The notes below the pieces were generated by a model. It was not told the origin of the DNA. It saw nothing but the letters and a program-made list of their open reading frames with translations, and searched no databases. The position numbers and the translations under genes are program-made. From Emergomyces orientalis (taxonomy: Eukaryota > Ascomycota > Eurotiomycetes > Onygenales > Ajellomycetaceae): DNA of 64,000 nucleotides. The stretch spans positions 124,001 to 188,000 of the forward strand of contig MOWL01000094.1 of the NCBI GenBank assembly GCA_002110485.1. The letters are read 5' to 3'. The first letter of the stretch is position 1, and each line of letters opens with the position of its first letter. Shown piece after piece: positions 37,061 to 48,446 of the stretch.

Positions 37061-38634
37061 GGGCTAGTGGCCCCCATCGATAAGACCCATCTTGGCCGCC
37101 TCTTTCTCAGCCCTGCTTATACATCGGCCCAGGGGGAGCGATAAAATTTCAGTATTTCGATTAGTGGCCATAATATTCCATGGTATATATATATATATAT
37201 GTATTGTTGTGGGTTGTATTTCTCTCACTTTCCAACTGGCGAATTTTCGAACTCAATGACATGGGGTAATGAATATTTCTCCCTGTAAATGACGAATAAA
37301 TGACATGACGGAGGTGAATAAATGGTAAATAACTCTTTGGATTCGTAATATACACAAGATAAAAATGATAGCAAATCGTCCTTTTGGGAAGAAGGGGGAG
37401 ATCTAACTACCTGCGTATATGATATAGAAATCCCTCTTTTCTTCCTTGTCCATGCACCCAACCAAACCATCCCAAACTCCAACTTCTATGCACGTCGCGC
37501 ATAGACAAATTCGGCTGTCGCAACCGACTTCCCTGAGCCACATAACCCTAACAAAATGTAGCCGGTCTCAGGAAGCCACAGACCCCCACTTAACAAATCT
37601 CTCCACGTTTGTTCGAAGAAAGGAATCTAGATAGAATATTAAAGGATGACATATGCTGAACATGAAACAACAAGAATAATACAGCCCACAGCATAAACGG
37701 AGCAGAACCAAATACACATATATAAATGAACTCTCAATGAAACACGCCGTCCTTCTTTCTCGGTCCCGATATCTTGGGAAACATCCGCATGAGATGGTAA
37801 TTGATCGTGCTCTTGCCTTTCCGTTGTGGTTTCTGTGTTCGATATAGATGGCATTGAGTTAGTCGGTAATGGTCCTACGCGATACAAAAAAAGATAATGT
37901 GGATTTCGTAGTGCAATCGGTAACGGGCACGGGCAAGATAGTACGTACGCCTCTATCCATACATGCTCTCAGTTGTTGTTCTAAAGAAAAACACCCACTG
38001 CTTCCCGATCGGTTTGAAGCCCAGCAACCTATAAGCGGCAATAACAGAAGAACGCATCAGTATTTTTATTTTGCCAGCCTCCAAAAAATAATGCATTTCG
38101 CTCTACAATTTTCCCAAGATGACGGAGGAGAGTCAGATCCGGTCCGGGTGAACTGTAGAAAGAGGGGAAGGAGGGGGAAACCGACTCAGAACACTTGTCA
38201 TGACGGCAAGACATGGGTTTGCTTGATGGGTATTCGGACTCTTCACTCGGAGCTTTTGAATTGTTTGGAGATGCAATGGCTTGATGCGCGTCGGTGCACC
38301 TTTTGGAGGCATGGTGGCAGTGACAGTAGGAAAGTGTAGGATTGCGGGGCGGGGAAACGTCAATTCGCTCTAGCTTCCGGGTGGGAACTAATTGGCAGAT
38401 CTCTGAGGTATTGAGCGCCTGTTGGAATAAATTCGAGATGTGATGCGATTTCGTGGTTCTAAACAGCCTTGTTCAATATGAGCCCAGGAAGCTTTTTTTG
38501 ATCGCCAATGCCAAGATTCGAACTTCCGTGGCTGATGTAATCAATGATTTCTCCGCATCCAAAGTCATTTTATGTCGGAAATTCATCAGCATTGTACGTA
38601 TCCGCATGTCATTTTTTAACGGTAGAGGGAAATA
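37061..38634. other. Intergenic region
   Basis: Contains an (AT)n tract at 37184-37200 and short frames (longest 156 codons, 37869-38339) without protein character. The last part is the DUF1992 gene promoter. Confidence 0.5.
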
Positions 38635-40428
38635 ATGAGATGTCACCAACGGTTCATTTTACATCACTGTGCTGCATGCCTTCGCGCGCAACGGCTACGG
38701 ACAGTTTCTAGTCGTGGTGGCAGCATTATACGGGCTTTCTCCGCTGGGCTTGGAGTCCTCTCGCGGCATGAACAAACTCAAACAGAGAGTGACGAAGCAA
38801 AGCAAGATGGAACTTCCGGCTCAGAGGAAGGCGCAATGTCAAGAAGGCTCTCCGAAATGGCCGATGAATCGATGTTAGAGGGCGGCAAATCCTCCCGCAA
38901 GAACATGCATGAGGCGGGCTTCTCTGAGGACTTGAAGAAGAAACTAGAAGAGAGGGTTGCAGAGAGTACTTTTCGGAGTGAAAATGCTGCTGCATTCTCT
39001 CTTGCGAATATGCCGGTATAGATTCGTGCCTGTTAGAAAAGGTTACCCCCCTACAATTTTTCCTGTCATATTCTAATAATATAAGGGCTATCACAGGCCA
39101 GTGCGGGCAGAGGAACCCAAGGTATCGCCGCTGCGGTTCCGTGGACAGGGACGGAATCCATCCACGACGTTTCACTCCGTATGCTGGACGATGCCAGCAA
39201 GCCAATGCGAGTCCCGTTTAAACCTCCCCAACCCAGTCCACAGAACCTACAACGAACTGTAAAGAATCCTCTATCATCGGGTGAACGCCTCGCTGCCGCT
39301 CGCGACCGCACATCAACCTACGCCCTAAGCCAGGACCCCAATATGTCTAAACAAGAGTGCGAAGTGATCCGCAGAGAGCTACAAGAACGATTCACACCTG
39401 GCGCGCGCGCAATTTCACCACACGGACTCAGCTCGCTAGCAAATGAACGCATCGAAGATGCAATCGCCCGTGGCCAGTTCCGTAATATCCAGCGCGGCAA
39501 GGGCATCAACGTTGAGCGTGATCACAATGCTAGTAGCCCTTATATCGACACAACAGAGTATTTGTTGAATAAGATTATTCAGAAACAGGAGATTACCCCG
39601 CCGTGGATTGAAAAGCAACAGGAGTTGGCGAAAGAGGTTGAGCGGTTCCGGAAGCGGTTGCGTAGTGACTGGAGAAGCCATGCTGTGCGGCGTATTGCAA
39701 GTCAAGGCGGATCCCTAGAGAGTCAGATCCGGCGAGCTTGGGGTTATGTCGTTGCGGAAGCGCGGTTGGGCAATAATGGAACGAATGGGTCGAATCGGGT
39801 TTCATTTAAAGAATCTGCGCTGGGGATGGATGCGGAAATTGAGCACAGAATTCAAATTGAACGTGAGGGGAGGTTATCTCGTACCTCATCCCCTCTCTCC
39901 CCTTCTTCCTCACAACCTTCGCCCGAATCACCTGAAACCCTATCCCCCGAACTTCCGATATCAACAGAAACCGTGGCAAAAGCCACCGAGCTCAATGACG
40001 CTACCGCCGTCCCTCATCCCGAACCACAACCGCTTCCATTCGTCCCACAACTCCGAGATCCCGACTACCTAAAAATCGAACAAGCATACCATAACCTGGC
40101 GGTCAAAAGCCTCAATGCACTAACCAGATCCTACAACCTTATGGCTCCTCCCGTTGCTCAGAAGGCCTACCTGAAGCTCGAGCGTGAATTGCTCTCATGC
40201 TACGCTGACGTGGCCCCGTCTCTCCCAGCTGAGTTGCAACGGAGAGCAAAGGAGAGGCCACACGATACTAGTCATGGTACTCCTCGGAGTGACCATGAGG
40301 AGAGTTTCCTTAAAAATCTAGTTCTGAGGCAAAATGTGCGCCTTCATGAGGAAGATCCGTCGAAGCGGTATGGATTTAAACAATTTTGGCGGGATCTATG
40401 GAATCAGAATGATACTGCGGCTGGGTAA
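38635..40428 (+). CDS. DUF1992 protein, DNAJC28-like without J domain, probably mitochondrial
   Basis: Exons 38635-39015 and 39097-40428 join in phase 0 across an 81-bp intron (CCG|GTATAG...ATCACAG) into 570 residues. The N-terminus is basic with Cys/Arg/Ser and lacks acids for ~40 residues, as in a mitochondrial presequence. The conserved DUF1992 block is at about residues 240-310 (NERIEDAIARGQF, GKGINVERDHNASSPYIDTT, EITPPWIEKQQEL), followed by charged helices and a proline/serine linker (about 375-435). Animal DNAJC28 carries a J domain before DUF1992; none is visible here (no HPD), as usual for fungal members. The molecular role is not established. The donor GTATAG is weak, but the joined frame is continuous and both exons carry sensible protein. 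Confidence 0.85.
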
Positions 40429-41072
40429 ACTCTGACATGAATTCTATACACACTAGAACAGGTATTTTGAGACGAAATTTCTTAGGGCATTGTATATTTA
40501 ATTTAGGGCAGTGTTCATTACAAGGTGTGGTATGTCCATTTCAGGGCGTTTTCTAAACCATGAGCAATGGTAGCTGTTTTGTATGACCTCGATCATCCGA
40601 GGCCTATTGAAGCTACCGAGAGGTATGCTCGGAAAGCTGAGGGCAGAGCAATTTATACAATGGCAACGAAAAAGGTAGCGCGGAACGGCAACAGGCATCA
40701 TTATCATAGGCATCAATATCATTGTTGTCGTATCTCGTATCCAGGGCTTCAATTTCATGACGGAGGACTGGAATGAGAATGGAAATGTTGCGATATTCAT
40801 CGGCTCCAAAATGACAAGTTTTGGAATACAACCGAACTCGTAGGAGAATATATTGCGAATATGGATCCAGCAACCCGCTGCAAGCGACCTGTGGATATCT
40901 AGTCCAACGAACGTGTCCAAGGAATAATCGAACGTCAAATCCCGTAGCTGTATGTCGGGCTTGGTCGGCAAAGTTATCAAAAAGTGAGATGAGTGTCAAT
41001 CACAGAAAGATACTAAAAGGGCAGGGTGGTGGACTTCGAGGTGGGCCGATAATATGCTATTTTGAACACGCT
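40429..41072. other. Convergent intergenic region
   Basis: Overlapping short frames on both strands; no gene recognised between two converging genes. Confidence 0.55.
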
Positions 41073-41936
41073 TTACAACAACATGATTCCCACGTCCTCG
41101 TCCTCAACCTCATCCGTATACTCCGGCCGCGGGGAAATGATTGCGGTATCCTTCTCATTAACATATTCCTCTTCGTTCTCATAATCACGTCGAGACTTAT
41201 AATACGCCCACCATAGGCGGAGGACTGAGTAAGCAGAATTTAAAATCAAAGCCGTTGACACTGCTGTATATATCGTGGAGGCGTCTAATCTGGCAAGACC
41301 CGCGGGGCTAGGAATACTAGAGTCCAGGCGCTCAGGTAAGGGTTCAAGGGCTTGGATAGAATTCAAAACAAGCCCATGGTCAAACCCGTAAACCAGAAGT
41401 ACGCCTATTACCTGAAACACAGAGCCCAACAAAGAACGGGCAAAAGTTACCTTTTGTCTTCCTCGTAGAGAACTTTCTGACGAACCGGCCTCATCAGTGA
41501 GCTGGATAGATGGATCGGGTGATTCATCATCATCATAGGCCGTGGGGTGATCCCGCGGCACAAGATGGAGAGCCATCGGTACCATTAGCGCAGGGATGGC
41601 AAGAATTTGCATCACAACCCAGCATATCAGGAGCAGCTTGGTGTCCGCAAAGGTACGCAGGGAAGCGATCCAGCCCGAGTCGGGATCGGCAATCGAAGAT
41701 AACGATCTCGATTTCATAGCTGCGGAGAACGTAGCACGAAGGGGGATAATGAATGGACGCCAGGGAATCTTCGGGTAGTCTTTTTTGGGCCAACCAGCTT
41801 GTGCCATATCCGAATCGCCAAAGGGGAGCCGCGATACCACCTCCAAATCCCCAATCCAGATCTCGTTTACGGCGTTCCCCGGCTCGAAGAAGTTGGGGGA
41901 GCGGACCCCAGTGACTGCAGAGACTTTATTTCCCAT
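41073..41936 (-). CDS. Multi-pass membrane protein of unknown function
   Basis: A 287-residue single-exon protein. Hydrophobic segments at about residues 101-123, 168-198 (possibly split) and 219-243 indicate three or four membrane passes. A 45-residue acidic/serine loop (about 128-165) separates the first and second, and the C-terminus is acidic and charged. The N-terminal ~90 residues are soluble. I do not recognise a named family; proteins with this layout occur in Eurotiomycetes without assigned role. The start ATG (MGNKVSAVTG) is the first in frame and gives an N-terminal MGNK, but glycine at 2 without a good context does not prove myristoylation. Real gene status rests on length, hydrophobic pattern and clean frame. 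Confidence 0.7.
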   Translation of the reverse strand: MGNKVSAVTGVRSPNFFEPGNAVNEIWIGDLEVVSRLPFGDSDMAQAGWPKKDYPKIPWRPFIIPLRATFSAAMKSRSLSSIADPDSGWIASLRTFADTKLLLICWVVMQILAIPALMVPMALHLVPRDHPTAYDDDESPDPSIQLTDEAGSSESSLRGRQKVTFARSLLGSVFQVIGVLLVYGFDHGLVLNSIQALEPLPERLDSSIPSPAGLARLDASTIYTAVSTALILNSAYSVLRLWWAYYKSRRDYENEEEYVNEKDTAIISPRPEYTDEVEDEDVGIMLL

Positions 41937-44122
41937 AATGCAAGGGAGGTGGAGGGGAGGCCCTCGTAGAAAAATATTATAAAATCAAGAGAGTGTGGAC
42001 GGATAAGTAAGTATAGACAAGGGAGATAGAGCGAACGTGTGTTCGTCACGTAGAGAACAAACTCCTCCTCCGCTTGAGCAACAGATTAAGGGGATTTCTT
42101 CATTACACCCTAAAATGAGACATTTCATCGACCATGTTCGGAGAAAATGAACAAGCAGAAGTGTATATAGCCGTGCAGTAATCGTCAGTTGTTTGCAAAC
42201 AGCTCTCGCGGAAGGCAGCATTCGGCTTAAAGCAATCAAAGCAGTTTCTGCCATGCAATAGTATCAGGCAAGCACAGTGATGTATACCGAACATTCAGGC
42301 AGACAGAAAGAGGAAGAACAGTACGGAGTATACACGGCAAATCCTCTGCCTTATCATGCGGGTCTGTAGTCCTAATTTGAAGCATTCAATCTGCACAGGA
42401 AGCTTCATGCTCCTGCTTGACTTATGGGAACAATTTCTGGTATATACTCAACTTTTGGGGCCTATGGCATTCCCTTTGATCGGAGGTTTACCTCAAAATG
42501 CTGGCAAAGAAGTATCCTACCAAACTTCTGGCAAAAATACATGTTCAGTCAATGTACCTAGTATATGTACCCCGTAAAGCATGATCGGGAATTTTTGATA
42601 AAAACAACACCCTAGCAGCTTCTATCAAAATAGATAAAGTGTATCTCCATTGCTTTACAATTGCATATGTATTGATGGATGGATAATCGGCGGGGAATCG
42701 AGAAAACACACGCGAGGCAATGCCGTAACTACACTGTCAGAACCGCAGCCTTGATCTCAAAGGGGTAATGCAGTGATCAACTGTGGGAGCAGCGAGCAGC
42801 TGATATCTCCCCCTCCGCCTTTCAAATTGATGGTAGAATCAAGTAAAACGAGTGGAGCCGAGGTCGATCTATATCATCATCAAGGCTAGGCGGGGACATC
42901 ATTGAAAGGCGATTTTGCCGCGTGGTATTTCCTCTGTTCGATAGAGACCCTCCCTGGCCATTGTTCTACTGAAATGGGACATTAATAGGATTTTCTGTTC
43001 AGCCAAAATAGCCGCTGCACCCAGCTGAGAGGATATATCCCTGAGATCAAGTCCCCCTAACCAACTAATTTTCTCGTCCATCACAATTCCAGGATTCACC
43101 CAATTGAATCCATTAACTTGTCTCAAGGGATGTACTAAGCCTCATTGATATACGAAACATGTGTCTACAGTAGTAAGAGTCAATAATGATATTTTGCAGG
43201 TGGATACATTTCGACATTCATAAACATACATTCGTTTGATCCTGAACACTTCCAGCCGCCCATTGCCCACGCCCCATCTACGGCAAGAGGGGCAAAGGCA
43301 GCGTCCAGAAAATGTGATGGGTGTGATTGCAAAAAGGACTAGTGTGACGGACCATGCCTGTCGTGCAGCAAAACAGAGAACTAAGAAAACCCACGACCTA
43401 TGAAAAATTGTTCTCTCACAGCTGCCAGGGCCTCTTGTCCAATAATGCTCCTCAAAGCCCACCTAGCTTTGGCCCCCCCGGGCTTGGATTCACATGTATG
43501 TGCAGCCTTCTTGCTGGTGAATGGCACTGCCTGGCTACATCCCGCATAAAGTATGACGCCAGCATTATTTCCCAGCGCTTAATCTGCAGCAAATCATTCC
43601 GTGTCCTGCTTGAAAACCCCTCTGGACAGTTCGAACAAATGGCCAACCACATCAACTACCAATGCTTTTTGAGTAAGCAACCAATGTTAGCCCTTTGGCT
43701 CGCATTTAGCTTGGGGAACCAAGCAATCTGGAATTCTTGCGATATCTCAATGGCGTGGCGGCGAGGATCGGTGGTGGCTCTGTGTGTGACCGTGTGGCCC
43801 GCATCCTCTCACTGTGCTCTGATGCTGCGCTTCCCCCTTATCTCACGAGTCACAACTGTGCTGCACAAATACTTGCTGAGGAAATTTACTTTTGAACCAA
43901 TCATTCAAGCTGGGTCCGCAAGTTCCTGATGCAAATCCAGAGTCAAAGACGCAGGTTTTAGGGTTGCCTTTTCTCGCATGGATCTTATTATATCTAGCAT
44001 AACCCCGCCAGAGTGGTAAACGCTACTCCCTTTGTTACAGAGGTGAAGACGGCGACCTGGATTGTTTGGGAGTCTTGATTCCTGGTATGTCGGATGCAGT
44101 ATAACAGCGGCAGGATTAAGAT
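41937..44122. other. Intergenic region (2.2 kb), no gene recognised
   Basis: Contains one TACGGAGTA motif at 42322 and a 191-codon plus-strand frame (43354-43929) with no recognisable features. Likely promoters of the two divergent flanking genes. Confidence 0.5.
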
Positions 44123-45538
44123 ATGTCCGCCTCACGGTTGACATTTTCTCCATCCGTTTCTTGTTTTCTGCTGCTTCTGATCCAGGCCACTGTCGTCCAT
44201 ACAGCCTCAATTCGGTCGATCAACATTTTCAAAGGCCCGGCCCCGCCCCCCGAAGACGGCCCTCCACTTTCGGCTTCTGCAACTCGCGATCTCAGCCTGC
44301 TCTGGCGAGAAATTGTCGCCATAGTAGGTGCATACGTCGGCACGGTGGTTATCTTCCTGGGCTGCCTTCTCACGACAGGGAGACGGTTACGTCGTAGCGC
44401 ACAACAGTCAAACCGGACACTTGACATGGAAATGGTCAAACCACAAAAACCTACACTCAACACCACAATAAGCCCAGCAACACCCAGCGGACTTTGGTTA
44501 ACTCCCGAAAGCGGAATAGAATCTCAAATCTGGCCAAGCCCAAAGAAAGGGAAATCCACCTTCAGCATGCCCTGGTCCTACACTTCTAAGAGTCCTACGT
44601 CGCCGGTCTCCCAAACTGGAAGTATGGCTACATTCGACGAGACCGTAGTCCAGGCGGACCGAGTGAGAGCCCAAGATGAGATGGAACGGCTCTACGCCGC
44701 GGTTATGGAGCATGATGCAAAGCAATCTCGTGTTGTGTACGATACGAACGAAGACAGAAACGTTTCACCCGTCCCACAAGTGTCATCACCCTCTCCTGAG
44801 TCTATCGAAGGTCCTCCGGAATTTCGACATCTTAGACATACCGCGCTACCAGCACACCCACAACAGGCTCGATTGAAGCATCAACCAGCATTTCCACCTC
44901 CGAAAGATCCTTCCGTGATACAGCAGCAGCGACAGCAACATCAACAACTACCCACCTCACCTCTGTCTCCAATGGCTCAACGATTATCAAGACTTTCCAA
45001 CCTTTCTTTTCTCAGCTCTCGCTCCCGCGACTCGACGACCAGCAGCAAAACCCGCAGGAAGTCAGTACGAAATCTCGCAATCTCGCCTCCCATGGGCTCT
45101 CCTGACCTTAATCCGAGAAACTATTCAGAAAACCAACCTTTATCACCACGCATATACAGCCCAGGACCTCCCCCGCCCAATCCACACCAAAAATCTCTTG
45201 AGCCGCCTCTCCAGAAAACCCCTACGCCGCTCAATATCCGGACCGGTAGTAGTAATTCGACCCTACCATTTCGCGCGTTCGCCTCACCTACGTCAGCCAC
45301 ACCAACTAAAACCACTGTCGTTGAACGTCGCGAGAGTATGTTGAGAGCAGGTGGCCCTCGAACGGGGGTCCCGCAGACACCATATTCCCCTTACATGCCC
45401 TTCACACCGATCACACCAATTACTCCTAGCCATATAGTTACGAGGCGAGAACGGAAACAGAAAAAAAAAGAGAATGGACTACGAGTACAACAAGAAGAGG
45501 ATCTAGTCATGAGCGATGAGGATATGTGGGGAGCATAG
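44123..45538 (+). CDS. Single-pass membrane protein with long disordered cytoplasmic tail
   Basis: A 471-residue intronless protein. A signal peptide (about 1-28) is followed by a short outer segment, a single membrane helix (about 62-84, ending in the basic stop RRLRR), and a ~380-residue tail rich in P, S, T and Q. This is the layout of fungal wall-stress or sensor-like membrane proteins, but the outer part is very short. The last ~100 residues are the most protein-like: RRESMLRAGGPRTGVPQTPY, MPFTPITPITP, and an acidic end EEDLVMSDEDMWG. I recognise this C-terminal block as recurring in fungal membrane proteins of unknown function. No enzyme or ligand domain is seen. A signalling or trafficking adaptor role is only a guess. 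Confidence 0.75.
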   Translation: MSASRLTFSPSVSCFLLLLIQATVVHTASIRSINIFKGPAPPPEDGPPLSASATRDLSLLWREIVAIVGAYVGTVVIFLGCLLTTGRRLRRSAQQSNRTLDMEMVKPQKPTLNTTISPATPSGLWLTPESGIESQIWPSPKKGKSTFSMPWSYTSKSPTSPVSQTGSMATFDETVVQADRVRAQDEMERLYAAVMEHDAKQSRVVYDTNEDRNVSPVPQVSSPSPESIEGPPEFRHLRHTALPAHPQQARLKHQPAFPPPKDPSVIQQQRQQHQQLPTSPLSPMAQRLSRLSNLSFLSSRSRDSTTSSKTRRKSVRNLAISPPMGSPDLNPRNYSENQPLSPRIYSPGPPPPNPHQKSLEPPLQKTPTPLNIRTGSSNSTLPFRAFASPTSATPTKTTVVERRESMLRAGGPRTGVPQTPYSPYMPFTPITPITPSHIVTRRERKQKKKENGLRVQQEEDLVMSDEDMWGA

Positions 45539-46139
45539 ACTTGACGGATACTTCAATATTCCGCATAACAGTACCAGGATAGGATCTTATTTCCTCCCGT
45601 TTTAGTCACTATTCCATTCTTGTATTGGGAGGTGTACATTTTTTTACCCCTATGTTCCCTGTCAGCGTTTTTTATTTTTTTATTTACTTATTTATTACGT
45701 TGTCATTTCCTTCTGTCGATTTTCGGTGCATTATATGCCTTTTCCACATTTCCTATGTCCCATCTCGTTGCGATACCTTTTTCATTTTTAGAACACGCTG
45801 TTGCCAACGAAGGCCGCCTATTCCCATCACTCTCCAATACCATCTTATGTATACTTAATATATACCCCATCGTACTATACGTACACCTATCCAAAATAAT
45901 TTATTACGCTTCTTTGGTGTAGCCTTTCTTCGGCTCTACTTTGCATTGAATAAGGCCCTCTACATACTTATAGCAAAAGCTATGATTAGGGCGCATGTTG
46001 CATGCATTAAAAAGGATAACGAGTATCATTTGAATAACAACTTGATATCATTCACGCCAATGGGATGGGGTGAATCTTTTGACAAAGGAACACTCCTCAG
46101 ATATGAATAAAGCTTCTCGAGAAATGAAGCTACAAAAGA
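45539..46139. other. Convergent intergenic region
   Basis: T-rich 3' flank of the membrane protein gene; no gene seen. Confidence 0.55.
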
Positions 46140-46952
46140 TCATAATTGATCATATCTCCACTGCATCCCTCTTCTCCTCTCCCTTTCCATCACCGCCAAA
46201 GCGCCCATAAGCACCATCAACTCAAACCCCTTTGCCCCAGCCCCGAACAACCCGTCCTTCTTCAGTATTTCTAATTTCCCCTTCTTCTTCCAGCTTTTAA
46301 ATCCATTATTCGCAAACGCCGCAACCACTTCCCCCGTTTCCTCATCAACAAGCTTATAATTACTCGTGCTAAGCTTCCAGGGCATGGAATTCTCAACGCC
46401 AACGCGGTGTGTTCGTTTCCAGAGGAAACCACGGCGACAGGTATGGGACCGTGTCACCGATACGGGTATGGGTGCGGATGTATCCCCAAGGCCACTCACG
46501 TCCCCTCCGCCAACGCCCATACCCAGGCCTATTTCATACCTATACCGTGAATGATCCTTACTCTCCCTCGTCAAATCCTCCCAGATCATATCCTCCTCGC
46601 TGTTGCCCAGGCCGATTTTCGTGCATGTCGAGAACAGGATGAATTTACAGCGGCCCAGAATGGGTCCCGATTGGTCGGGGCCCACATGCAGGGTCATGTC
46701 CGGTGTCCCCGGGGTGAAGTAGGAGTTTTGCACATGGTAGAGTGGGTGACGTCTTTCGGGCGACTTTGTAATGGTGAAGTGAAGGTGGGAGATAGAATTG
46801 AAGTAGATGTGATAGATTGTTGAAGTTTGAGGGGATGTTGAGGAGGAGGACGAGGAGAAAGAGCACGATTGGGGTGGGGTGGAGGCCAGCCCGCTGCCGA
46901 TGTTGCCCTCTTCTTGAGGTTGAGGCGACAATGATGGAGGCACCAAGATCAT
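46140..46952 (-). CDS. Tubby/LURP-one-like fold protein, function unknown
   Basis: A 270-residue single-exon protein. After a serine-rich N-terminus (about 1-45), the pattern of short beta strands (IYHIYFNSISHLHFTITKSP, DMTLHVGPDQSGPILGRCKF, YKLVDEETGEVVAAFANN) ending in a hydrophobic helix (FELMVLMGALAVMERERRR) resembles the LURP-one/tubby C-terminal type barrel found in many small fungal proteins, where a lipid- or membrane-bound helix closes the barrel. This is fold-level recognition only. No catalytic residues are evident. The gene stands alone between a convergent membrane protein gene and a divergent acyltransferase gene. A structure prediction would settle the fold. Confidence 0.6.
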   Translation of the reverse strand: MILVPPSLSPQPQEEGNIGSGLASTPPQSCSFSSSSSSTSPQTSTIYHIYFNSISHLHFTITKSPERRHPLYHVQNSYFTPGTPDMTLHVGPDQSGPILGRCKFILFSTCTKIGLGNSEEDMIWEDLTRESKDHSRYRYEIGLGMGVGGGDVSGLGDTSAPIPVSVTRSHTCRRGFLWKRTHRVGVENSMPWKLSTSNYKLVDEETGEVVAAFANNGFKSWKKKGKLEILKKDGLFGAGAKGFELMVLMGALAVMERERRRGMQWRYDQL

Positions 46953-48446
46953 GATCGAATGGTTATCATCGGTGATGTTGGAAATAGAATCCCGGCTAAT
47001 AGAGGCAGTTGTGTCGTTATTGTATCATCCCCTGAGACCTGTGTCGCAAAGGCGAAGTGAGTTAAATATATTTAGAGCCTGAGGAACTGGATTTAAATCC
47101 CTCCGATTATCATTTTTTACAGCGGCAGAGCGCCAGAGAAGTCGTTGACGCACTTTCTCAATCATTGGCTGTCATTGTGCTAATTTGCAGTTGATGATCC
47201 GAGAGTTAACGCTAACAGCAGGGCTTAGCACGAGACAGTTGAGCATTTTGAAGCTATTCGGCACCCCCCCGCCAGCCGAATACGACGCCAACCGCTGATG
47301 TTCCGATGCAGCCATGCTGCGAAACATTTTGAGCAGCCCAATAGCACACATCCGACTGGTATAGCTGGGCAGAAAGGTTGACTGACAATTAAATGAAGTT
47401 TCTCTGATCGCTCTCTATTTGCCCATTTATCGAAATGACTGGCTAAAGCATTAGGCTCAAAAAAGTAATGTACTATTCTTATATCTCTCATAACCCGGTA
47501 GAGACGGAAATCTGCCTGATGGGCACAGCCAAGAATTATTTATGGCTGGCGTCTCAAAATCTGTATATTGCGACCCAGGGGAGGGCAACAAGAGAAATAT
47601 CAAGATTTATGAATGTAGATATTGGTCCTTAGTCGGAATGTAAGCCTCATGCCCTCTACTCAATGTCCGCGATTCGTTAGCACTCTGGTGACTGATTATG
47701 AATTGACTACAGAAAAAACATTCCACTCCATAATCTGCTTCTCACTAACTGGCCGTATCTGCTCGAACTATTAATTACATCAGAGTATTGTGGTGCAAAA
47801 GGTCCCCCACCACCTCCGTAGCTTTCAGTCCATGACCTGATTCGCCGTGCAGCTGGGTAGTTATTCAGTCTTGTACTCTGTGTAGTCCGTAATGAACATC
47901 TAAATCGCCAAGTCAGGTTGATCACGGCGAGGAGACAACACTGATAAGGCTTTTCGCCATCGTCAAAGAGATGCTGAAGAGTTTGACAGCGGCAAGGCCG
48001 TCGGACGGGTGTTGCCGCCGCCACCTTCCAACCAAGAGCTGGGTGACGGGCACTGACGGGTGACTAATAAGACGACAATCGGCCGGAGCTCGACGGGCGG
48101 TGGCGGGCGAGTAAACAGTCAAAAAAGCTTGCTCTATTCATCATACAAGAAGTTAGAAATTGTCTGCCCTGTCCCAAACAGAAGAGCGAGCGTTGGATTG
48201 ATGTCATGTTAATTTCTATATAGTTCAAAGGGGAAGATGATGATTATCTGGCAACACAACAATAACTAATTCCCGCAGACCTTGACTCTCACGCTCAATT
48301 GTTGATATCTACCCCGCCCTCCTCCCATCCCTACTGTTAAGTGGGAGCGATTTTGAAGGCCCAGGGACGCCGGATGGATATCTACTCAAGAAATCCTCTT
48401 CTCGTTGATATTTTTGGGACCACTAAATCTTCACGAAGCCTCTGAC
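46953..48446. other. Divergent intergenic region
   Basis: 1.5 kb between two divergent starts; no gene recognised. Contains a GATA-type site near the acyltransferase start. Confidence 0.5.
48244..48250 (-). promoter_or_regulatory. CAGATAA GATA-type site upstream of the acyltransferase
   Basis: CAGATAA on the minus strand, about 200 bases upstream of the start codon. It matches the core of the site bound by the iron-responsive GATA repressor family (SreA/Urbs1, ATCWGATAA) but not its first two bases. A single GATA core is common by chance, so this is weak. Confidence 0.3.

Noticed and set aside
37869..38339. 156-codon plus-strand frame
   Set aside because: No domain, overlaps open frames on the other strand, lies between two well-defined genes.
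38508..38535. tRNA-like B box (ATTCGAAC)
   Set aside because: The T-stem does not pair and no A box or acceptor stem is present on either strand. No tRNA or rRNA gene was recognised anywhere in the window.
43354..43929. 191-codon plus-strand frame
   Set aside because: No recognisable domain, poor composition (many W/C/H/M in unlikely arrangement) and no splice-extended partner.
48405..48446. N-terminal extension of the acyltransferase
   Set aside because: Starts at TTG; the first ATG is 48447.
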